Source: Collariella sp. IMI 366227
Lineage: Eukaryota; Ascomycota; Sordariomycetes; Sordariales; Chaetomiaceae
Direction of reading: 5' to 3'
DNA: 64,000 nt
Assembly (NCBI GenBank): GCA_027946355.1
Contig: JAPEUS010000020.1
Location: forward strand, 124,001 to 188,000
Position numbers and translations under genes: made by a program. How positions within the stretch are numbered: position 1 is the first letter of the stretch; each line of letters starts with the position of its first letter. Below are positions 56,601-64,000 of the stretch, one piece after another. Below the pieces are notes generated by a model, which saw nothing but the letters and a program-made list of their open reading frames with translations, did not search any database and had not been told where the DNA came from.

Positions 56601-56616
56601 TCTGACGGCAGCGCTG
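53606..56616 (+). mobile_element. hAT-family DNA transposon with 8-bp target duplication
   Basis: The element starts CAGCGCTGCCGTCA (53606-53619) and ends with the exact inverse TGACGGCAGCGCTG (56603-56616). It is flanked by perfect 8-bp copies of GTCACGAG at 53598-53605 and 56617-56624. The CAG-G type terminus, the 8-bp duplication and the transposase between them are diagnostic for hAT. Inside both ends, AATCAAATCAGATAT-like subterminal motifs recur. Total length is 3011 bp. Confidence 0.95.
54235..56374 (+). pseudogene. hAT transposase with several frame breaks
   Basis: The start carries a BED-type zinc finger, WFCRHCEKTRSPTFFNA then MTHLRKKH (C-x2-C ... H-x4-H, about 54250-54335). The catalytic region follows: IHLAFDLWTSPNRRAILAVS, then GCLVSDNASNN with a DNA-binding Asp, then WRKRGPVGKLHNVVRWVRSS. 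The C-terminal dimerisation domain DPLQWWISQRSAFPTVSQLA and SADCERAFSLAKLTLTSQR is fully open to the stop at 56374. One-base shifts near 54440, 54905-55015 (with loss of a few residues) and about 55370 break the frame, so this copy as written makes no transposase. The N-terminus before 54235 is unclear. Confidence 0.85.
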
Positions 56617-56624
56617 GTCACGAG

Positions 56625-57208
56625 GCGGCCCTGTTGGGTATCGTTTTTTTTTTTTTTTTTTTTTTTTTTAGATTGTTGGCAAGACCCGAGAATAGTCTCT
56701 GACTGTTGACAGTTGTTGGTCTGTGGCATTCGTGGGGAGGCTGGAAGAGAGAGGAGTGGGGATGGACCGATCGGGCAAGGAGAGATCCGAGGTCCGGCTG
56801 GTACGTTAGTTCTGATAAGTTTCCAGTCGTCAGTTGACTCGGCCTGCGGACGACCTGCCATACAAATCCTACTTGGTGCTCCAGTTGTCCACGGGTCAAC
56901 TCTGCTTACAAGAAGCACAGGACCAAGTCTCATTTCTAACTTTTTGAATTCAATGCAATTCACAGATATATTGCTAGTGCCATTCCGCAGTCCACTGCTC
57001 ACAAGCAATGTAAATAAGAAAGCTAATTCCAAAACCAACCATCAGAGTTGCCAAATTCTTTCGTAGTTAAGAGTGGAACATGTAAAAAAGTATGCCCAAG
57101 ACTTCAATTTCTTGCTAGTTATATCAAAAAGGCTTTGATCTAGCCATGTTTAAAATGGGGTAGTTAGTGCTATTTAGACCGTGGCGGTCAGGGCACTTTT
57201 TTCGAGTC
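56625..57208. other. intergenic, contains a 26-bp T run
   Basis: A run of T extends from 56644 to 56669, just outside the hAT target duplication. AT-rich DNA follows, without a gene. Confidence 0.6.
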
Positions 57209-57221
57209 TATAGGTCCTAGA

Positions 57222-57278
57222 ATGTCTGAGGGTCCGACATGCCCGCAGGGCACAGCGGTGTAGGAATAATAATAATAA
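57222..57278 (+). mobile_element. 57-bp LINE B 3'-end insertion with 13-bp target duplication
   Basis: The insert reads GAGGGTCCGACATG, then CGCAGGGCACAGCGG and an AAT-repeat tail, matching the 3' end of the LINE at 30880 in inverse orientation. Perfect copies of TATAGGTCCTAGA flank it at 57209-57221 and 57279-57291. Confidence 0.92.
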
Positions 57279-57291
57279 TATAGGTCCTAGA

Positions 57292-57778
57292 GAAAGGAAA
57301 GGATAACGTACACTGGTTGAAATTAGTTTATCACAGGCGATACGACCCTTCAAAGAAAAAAATCATGAATTTTCAAGTAACTAGTTATTCTTAGAACTTA
57401 ACTTCCCTTCCCTATAACTATCACCAGTCCAATACAAGACCGCGTGCCATAGTCCTGGACATACATCATAGGTTGATTGTTTGTCCCACCCTCCGGCAGT
57501 AGACAGAGATGTCTAAGTTCAATAAGATTCGAGAAACGCAACTTGAACAGCCTTTTCCGTCACATCTGTTTCATATCGGATGATGCATGACCGCGTAACG
57601 AAACCACAACATGAGTTTTCCTAACCTGCTTGGGTCAGTATGACTCGAGATAGAGACTTCAAGTTGCTTACCCATTCCATTATTTCCCTGTGAGGTAGTT
57701 TTACGGAAGAGAAAACGGGAACAACTGCTAGATCAGAGCAAGCCACTGAACCCAAGTACCGTGCCGTGACACACACCG
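57292..57778. other. intergenic, AT-rich
   Basis: Nothing recognised; probably 3' flank of the dehydrogenase gene. Confidence 0.4.
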
Positions 57779-58897
57779 CTAGTGACGCCAAATCCTCTCA
57801 ATCGTCTCCCTCAACCTCTCCGCCGACTTCGCCAGATGTGCCTTCTCCTCCTCGTTCAATGGCAACCGCATCATCCTCACGATTCCCTTCCTCCCCAACA
57901 CCACCGGCCTGCTGAAACAACAACTATGATCATCCTGAAAATGGCTGAGCGGTACAACATCCCCCTTGTCTAACAAGACCGACGTGCAAATGCTGGCAAC
58001 GACCGACCCGATGCCGAAGGGGGTGGCGCCCTTGGCGAGGAAGATGCTTTCGGATATCTGCTTGCACTCGTCTGCGAGCTTGGCGTGGTTGCATTGTTCC
58101 GGGGGGAGGAACTGGGAGATGGGCACGCCGTTGATGGTACCAGCGGACCAGGCGGCGGTTTGCGAGTCGCCGTGGACGCCGACGACGGAGAGTTGGATCG
58201 AGCTGGTTGCGACCTGCGCAGAGGGGGGAGGGGGATTATCACGAGTTAGATGTGTTCTATAGAGAACAAAAGGGTGGGTTAGAGGGAAGTAAACGTGAAC
58301 GTACCCCAGCCTTCTCAGCCAACAGCCCCCGAAGCCGGACCGAATCCAGATACGTCCCCGAGCCAAAGACCTGCGTCTTTGGCAACCCGGACAGTTCTTG
58401 CACCAGCGTGGTGAGCAAGTCAACCGGGTTTGATACAACTAAAACAATAGCGTCTGAGCGGAAGGGCACCATCGAGCCCATGGCACTCCGCACAACCGAG
58501 ATGTTGCGATGCATATGCTGGATGCCCGTTTCCCCTATACCACATCAGCCCAAACTTGAACCCCCGAACCCATCTCCCATCTCCCATCAACCCCTAAAAC
58601 CACAACAAAGAAAACTCACCCAAAAAAAACTTCGATCCCGCCGTCACAACCACTACATCACACTGCCCCGCCTCATGATGCGTCGCAGCTCTCACCCTCG
58701 TTCCACCACCAACACTGTACGCCACGTCCGACAGGTCCCGGACCTGTGCGTCACGCATCTCGATCTTGATGTCCACCAGCAACAGCTCGGAGGCCACGCC
58801 GGCGAGGATCAGCGCGTAGGCGGCTGCGCCGCCGACTTGGCCTACGCCGACGACCGCGATCTGGGTCCGGGCGGGGTGGGGGTTTGGGGAGGGGCAT
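57779..58897 (-). CDS. lactate/malate dehydrogenase family protein, L-lactate dehydrogenase-like
   Basis: This NAD-dependent oxidoreductase probably interconverts pyruvate and L-lactate. Exon 1 reads IAVVGVGQVGGAAAYALILA (nucleotide-binding glycines), with Asp in LLLVDIK and then VVVTAGSKFFLGET. Introns at 58619-58535 and 58303-58214 have clean GT-AG ends. Exon 2 has LVVSNPVDLLTTLVQ and QVFGSGTYLDSVRLRGLLAE. Exon 3 has VVGVHGDSQTAAWSAGTING with the catalytic His, and it ends ERLRETIERIWRH at 57779. The Gln/Arg substrate-choice position is not clear, so malate or another 2-oxoacid is possible. The ATG at 58897 is one base out of frame with the rest across C-runs at about 58870-58893, again a homopolymer slip. 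Confidence 0.82.
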
Positions 58898-59576
58898 TGT
58901 TCTTTTGATTATTTTAACAATTAAAAGTTTTAGAGGTTGGCACTGATGCGGGGCGTTAAAATTGGTACAGGCTGCGTTTGTTTTGGTCAAGGGGTTAGAT
59001 CAAGGCCGTGGCGGATGTGTTGAGGTGCGTGTTGCTGGTGGTTGTGGGGGCTCAGGGGATCGGACGGGTCACGGCGAGGGTAGCTGTCTGATCTCATCAT
59101 GACAGCTCTGGCTAGCATAAGGTTGAGGCGTGCAGAAGCTTTGCTCTGAGCCGTCTGGAGAACGATGCGCAGTACGTCACTCTGTTTGCTTGACTCGAGT
59201 CAACCCTACCCCCGGGATATGTTCGGAGTTAAAACATCGCTGGGCTCAACACTTGAATTGTAGTCATGGTTCAGGGGGGAATCAACCTCGGCGATTGAGC
59301 GCCGAAGGGGTGTAGCTGTGTCGAGTTCCGTCGTTTGGACAAAGCAAATGGAAGTGAAGAAGGGAATTTCTTCTAACTAGTTCTACCTGTTCATGGGAGC
59401 AATTTCAACAGCAACAGGGCAATGATGACTTGGTCATATAGTTAATATATTTATGATGCCTGCCAATTTTCCAATAGAGCATGCATCACCGCGATTAACC
59501 TCGCGACTACACGCCAATATCCCAAGAAATTGACCCCTTTTTCTCATCCATCCTCCAACCTTCAGCACCACCCATC
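58898..59576. other. intergenic between dehydrogenase and sugar transporter
   Basis: Both genes read leftwards. The left part should hold the dehydrogenase promoter. Nothing else seen. Confidence 0.4.
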
Positions 59577-61267
59577 CTACACCTTCTCCCCAGTGCCGCC
59601 CACCGTCGGAACATGCTCAGCACCCACCTCGGCCTCCTTCCTCTTCCTCTCCACAACCGCGGCCATCCCCGCTGCCAACCGATCACTCCCCTTCTTCGTC
59701 TTCCACGGCTTCGGCGCATCGCTCGCAAACAACAACTCGACCTCCTCCAGCGTCTTGCCACACGTCTCCGGACACAACGCCCAAAACCACACCGCTGCCA
59801 CAATACACAACACCCCAAAGATGATAAACACCTTCCACGTAATATTCACAAACCCCGGCGGCGTAAACATACCCAGCGCAAAGTTAAACACCCAATTACT
59901 CAGCGCCGCAAGCGACATGCCCGTGGCCCTCGTGCCCAAGGACCAGACCTCGGCCGCGTAGATCCAACAGACGGGGGCGAGCGTCAGAGCGTAGACGACG
60001 ATGAGCAGGTAAGAGAAGGTGATGACGGTGTTTGCGGGGGCGCCCGGGTCAACCGAGATGACGATGTTGGCGTTGGGCGGGTCGCCGACGCCGCCCGGCA
60101 CGTAGGTGCTGTGCGCGCCCATGACGCCGCCGACGACGAAGTGGCAGAAGCCCATGCCGATGGCGCCCCAGATGAGGAGGGTGCGGCGGCCGGTCTTGTC
60201 GATGAAGAGCCTGTGTGGGCGGTTAGTATTGGATGGAGCGTCTTTGAGAGTGAAAGGAGGGATGATGTACCACATGACGCCGGTGAAGATGATAAACACG
60301 GCATACTGGATGCCGGAGGTGACCATGGCAACATTGCCAGTCAAGCCCGCCATGCTGGCAATGTAAGTAAGATAGTAGACAATGACGTTGGCGCCAGCAA
60401 GCTGCTGCCACGCCTGGACAGACATGCCGGCCAGCGTGCGCTTCCACATGCCGTTCATGAAGAACTTGCGCCAGCCGCGGCCAGCCTCCCGCTCAGCGCG
60501 CATGACGGTCTGGATCTCGTCCCACTCGGCCAGGACCAGGGGATCCTCGATGTCGCCGTTGGCCTGGATGCAAGCCAGGGTGCGCAGGGCCTCCTCGTCA
60601 CGCCCAACCTTGGCCAGCCAGCGCGGGGAGCGCGGCAAGAACGGCAGGCCGACCAGGAGCAGCACGCAGGGGATAAACTGTGTACCCCAGGCCGTCCTGA
60701 AGGACGCCGTGCCGTCGATAAAAGCGCAGCCATACCCAATAAAGTACATAATCAGAATCCCAAACTCCACCGCCAGCTGCTGGATAATAACAATCGAGCC
60801 GCGCTTCTCCGCCTTGGCGATCTCAGCGAGGTAGACGGGGACCTGAGAGGAGGTGATGCCGACGGTGAGGCCGTTGAGGACGCGGCCGGCGATGAGCTGG
60901 CCGTAGTTCTGGCAGGCGACCTGGATGGAGGTGCCGATGAGCCAGAAGAGGCAGGCAAACATGATGGAGTCGCGGCGGCCAATCTTGTCCGAGATGGGAC
61001 CCGCGATGGCAGAGCCGACGACGGAGCCCGCGGCGAGGGCCGAGCCGATGGCGCCCTGGATGACGCCCGATGGGTTGTTGAAGTAGGTGATGTACTGGTC
61101 GGTTACAACAATAGCGGACATGGAGGAAATGTCGAAGCCGAACCTGGGAAGGGTGGGTTAGTCTTACTTCCCCTGCCGGGATAGAGCAGAAATAGAACTC
61201 ACAGCGCGCCGCCGAGGGTCGCGATGATGGCCACGAGGTGGACATTGTAGATAGTGGGCAGCTTCAT
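59577..61267 (-). CDS. MFS sugar transporter (hexose/quinate type)
   Basis: A plasma-membrane sugar:proton symporter or facilitator by family. Exon 1 starts MKLPTIYNVHLVAIIATLGG at 61267. Introns at 61202-61144 and 60270-60211 have consensus ends. Family signatures are present: FGFDISSMS, GPISDKIGRRDSIMFACLFW, LIAGRVLNGLTVGITSSQVP, PRSPRWLAKVGRDEEALRTL, QQLAGANVIVYY and the terminal PETCGKTLEEVELLF, a variant of PETKGxTLEE. Twelve helices and about 530 residues fit the family. The reading frame is intact across all three exons. The substrate cannot be read from the sequence. Confidence 0.92.
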
Positions 61268-63177
61268 CGTGCCCTTGGGTTGGAAGTGACTCGCGATGTG
61301 GTGGTGGATGTGAATTGATGATGTCTGGTGATGTCTGGTGATGTCTAGTGATGTCGGTCGGTTGAGGAAGAGTTCCGGAGGGTCGTGGGAGTGAAACTCG
61401 TGAAACTCGGGGCCTGGAAGGCTGGTCTGATGGGTGCCGGTGTCGAGATGGAACCAAAGTGAACAAGAGGCTGTTTCCACGCTCAATGCCAACACAGAGC
61501 CAGCAGTCGTGGTTCACAACTTGCTGTCTTTACTGTCGACCTGCGAGCTGTAAAGACCAGTTCTTGAGCTTCTATCTTATGGCCCCTTCTTCTGTCCGAC
61601 CGACGAGGCCATCACCACCTTAATATCTCGTCGCCGGCAGACATCCTCTCCATCAGATCTGCCCGTCCTGGGCCTCAATATGGACCCTTCCCCGGTCTGA
61701 GACGTTACATGGCATGCACATGTCTCGAGAGACACACGGTTTGCGAGTTTGGGATCTGGAGTCGTCCGAGAATCCGCCAATCACGGACTCAGCCATGTGA
61801 TGCTGTGTCAGTCCTAGAAAGTGGATGACAGAGAGTGAAGTGGAAGGCCGCAGCCACGCAGCAACCTGATAGGTGCGCTTCTGGGCCTTCGTCGGGGAAG
61901 GCACTGCCGAACCCGGCAGTTTGCTTGACGATGCCGTCATAGCAAAACCATTGGCTGACTTGCTGTGGAGTTTCCCGCTGCCTCCTTCCCCTTGTGTTGC
62001 TGCTGTGCCTCGCCATGCCACCTGCCTGGGGCAGCGACGTTGCAGTGTTTGATGTGTCTTTCCCACACCTCGGCCTCGGCAGCCCCATTCGCCAATCGAC
62101 GCTCGGGCCGATTACCCCACAGTTTCCACCTGGCAGCCAACTGCCGCGCCGCTGATTGGCACGCTTCTGCCTCCTCTCTTCCCCTCGTGCCATCTCCAAT
62201 TCTGTGTTCCCCATGGAGACCCCACGACCCCACGATAGCCCCGAGAAACTCCACGGAAACCCCAAAAAGAATGGGATCGACAGCCTGGCACCAACCCGGC
62301 TTCGGGTACAAAGCCTGTTGGCTCCCATGTCTGAGCAATTGAGCCTAATTGCGAGCTGTGACCATGTGCTGCTGTCTCGCCAAATCGCCCGACGCCTTTC
62401 TTCCGATGGTACGACCATGGCACGCTGTGTCTCCCCAGCCGTGGCACTGAGCATGGCAGCTCGATCGGAGGTTTTCTGTCGGTGTAACAGCGCCGAGGGC
62501 TCGCCCTTCTCTCTCCCGATCGCCCAGTTGTCGTGAGAAACACGCCCAACAGCCACACCTCGAGGCTTCTGCAGGGTGTTTTTGGTTAATGTTCTGCGGG
62601 GGGCGTGTTGTCTGCGCGCTGCTTTCTTTTTCTGAGGCCGGTCCACAACACGCCCTCACTGGAAGTTTAGGTTCCACCCGCTAAAACATGGTTACTGCCG
62701 AGTGCTGGCTTCCGAGTCGGTTCTGCAGCACGCCGTCCCGAGAGGACAGGTCTTTGTCGCGGCGCCGTTTGCCTCGCACGTGGGAGATTAACAAGCAGCG
62801 GTGTGTTTGATGTTTACAAGACTCTGCTCTTCCAATGGACAATTTATGCCAACAGACAAGGTTTTGGTTTTTGCTCTGCTTTTATCTTCGTTGCCATGTT
62901 CGTTTTCATCTTTTCTTCTGTCTTCTTTTCGCTTTCTTAGTTTCCATCCTCGTTTCCGTACCCGTCTCTGTGTTTGGTTCTTATTTTTTACGCAGTCAGA
63001 GATCACCAGAGACGTGGGCACAGTCGAAAGATCAAAGTCGAAAGATCAAAGTCGAAATAATGGACTCGAGCAAGCTCAAAACACGACAGTCACGGTAGTT
63101 AGATCACCCACAACCTCGCCTACGCTTCCAATATCCAACCCTCCTGCAACCATTAACTAATCAGGCTTCTCTCCGTA
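61268..63177. other. long intergenic region with pyrimidine tracts
   Basis: It contains the sugar transporter promoter on its left side, with an ATGATGTCTGG-type short tandem repeat at 61317-61352. A minus-strand frame of 285 codons (62646-61789) lacks domain character and is not called. A T-rich tract lies at 62860-62990. Confidence 0.4.
61317..61352. repeat. short tandem repeat, GATGATGTCTGGT-type unit
   Basis: An 11-bp unit close to TGATGTCTGGT is repeated three to four times just upstream of the sugar transporter start. Confidence 0.75.
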
Positions 63178-64000
63178 CACCACATAGCTACCGAGAACCA
63201 TTGTTAGTCAACAGGTTTCTGATGGATTAGGGCAAAAGAAACTTACATAGACCAGTACGCATGGTAGTTTGAGGTTCTTCATATCCTTTCGAACACCAAC
63301 AAGCATCGCCTCCACCTCCTCCCTCGACCAGCCCAACGAATTGGTAAATAACATTAGGCTCAGCGCGGCTGCGGCTTGTTGGTTGTTCAGGAGACTCCAA
63401 GCACCTTCAGCGAATTAGCCCACATCGGAGTGCCTGCTACCAGTTCCTAACTTACCTAGCTCCTTATGCTTCCTGTCCTTGGGTCACGAGTTTATCGGCC
63501 ACTTATAATCGACTTGATGCACGTTTTGGAAACCAGCATCGACGAGGTGTTGCTTGTAATGCAGCGCTGAATCAACGGGCACCCCGAATTTTTCGAGCTG
63601 GCTTCCAGAACGAGTCTGGCCCATTTCTGCACCCCCGAGTCCTCGGGCAGCGTCCCGTCGTCGCAGTACCAGGGGCCCAAACTATCGCAGAGCTCGATGT
63701 AGCCGCCTGTTCTAGATTTCTAGCTCGGGTAGTACGTGTCAGCCGCTCCGGGTCTGGGAACTAGGGGGGTTTATATCATGATAGGGCCGGATGGCCTCAC
63801 TCGTATGCCTGTTCGAAGAACCGAGGCTAGTTCTTTGATGGAGCCGGTTAGCATGCGCGCGTAGATAACGTCGAACTTGTGGACGAAGTTCCATTGGGAT
63901 TCGAGGTCGTCGACGAAGTACTCGAGGTTTGGTGCAACACTGTGGACGGTCTGTGAGTGTTCGGCTCTGTCCGTCTGCCGCCGCACCCGCGTGGGAACTC
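63178..64000 (-). pseudogene. LaeA-like methyltransferase pseudogene (partial, right edge)
   Basis: Minus-strand text resembles the methyltransferase at 28.9-30.7 kb: VAPNLEYFVDDLESQWNFVH and IYARMLTGSIKE (about 63930-63830), CDDGTLPEDSGVQKWARLVL (about 63665-63605), VDAGFQNVHQVDYKWPINS then a TGA where Trp is expected (about 63490), then LMLFTNSLGWSREEVEAMLV (about 63340). The stop in NS-stop-PKD and a frame change near 63585 mark it as broken. The SAM-binding N-terminal half would lie beyond the window. Introns are retained, so it arose by DNA duplication, not retroposition. Confidence 0.7.

Noticed and set aside
59613..61184. A 523-codon plus-strand open frame
   Set aside because: It is the antisense shadow of the sugar transporter; composition is Asp/Arg-rich and lacks any domain.
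28871..61267. A secondary-metabolite cluster (LaeA-like methyltransferase, MFS, oxidoreductases)
   Set aside because: No polyketide synthase, peptide synthetase, terpene cyclase or cluster regulator in the window; the genes are dispersed and mostly housekeeping-like.
61789..62646. A 285-codon minus-strand open frame upstream of the sugar transporter
   Set aside because: Low-complexity Arg/Gly-rich composition, no domain, no typical start context.
1..64000. CRISPR arrays, bacterial operons, rRNA genes, telomeric repeats
   Set aside because: None seen; repeats present are transposon ends, short tandem units or microsatellites.

Overview
The window is nuclear DNA of a filamentous ascomycete, probably a Sordariomycete. 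Genes are GC-rich and carry short GT-AG introns (50-90 bp). The families are typical of Pezizomycotina: a Sok1/TCP11 protein, a DUF1479 protein, LaeA-like methyltransferases, F-box/ankyrin proteins and Tad-clade LINEs. Both tRNA genes have an intron after the anticodon. There is no bacterial operon structure and no CRISPR array.

Layout. 1-1700: 5' part of a Ty1/copia element (gag and start of protease, minus strand) that runs off the left edge, with a half-tRNAiMet primer site. 2.9-3.4 kb: a small proline-rich membrane protein. 4.1-11.5 kb: a Tad-clade LINE (family A, minus strand), broken inside ORF1 by a second, internally deleted copia element on the plus strand. 12-20 kb: small hypothetical genes, an RS-tailed protein, an MFS transporter and a decayed short-chain dehydrogenase. 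20.5 kb: tRNA-Pro(AGG) beside a 100-bp LINE-A tail insertion. 21-22.5 kb: an F-box/LRR-like relic. 22.6-25.1 kb: an intronless bacterial-type phosphoenolpyruvate synthase. 25.7-27.9 kb: a broken F-box/ankyrin gene. 28.1 kb: tRNA-Lys(CTT). 28.9-30.7 kb: a LaeA-like methyltransferase. 30.9-31.9 kb: a 5'-truncated LINE of a second family (B). 33-35 kb: a fringe-like glycosyltransferase. 36-38.7 kb: a relic and a single-pass membrane protein. 39.6-50.5 kb: the conserved core (Sok1/TCP11, M1 aminopeptidase, DUF1479). 53.6-56.6 kb: a hAT DNA transposon with intact ends. 57.2 kb: a 57-bp LINE-B insertion. 57.8-61.3 kb: lactate/malate-type dehydrogenase and a sugar transporter. 63.2-64 kb: a broken second LaeA-like gene.

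The genes do not form one pathway. A loose carbon-metabolism theme (PEP synthase, lactate/malate-type dehydrogenase, sugar transporter) can be noted, but these genes are dispersed. The strongest observations are structural. Three LINE insertions and one hAT element have perfect target-site duplications. A copia remnant is nested in a LINE. Conserved genes repeatedly shift frame by one base, often in homopolymer runs, which points to base-level sequence error as well as true decay. I found no clearly new multi-gene system. The most unusual single gene is the PEP synthase.
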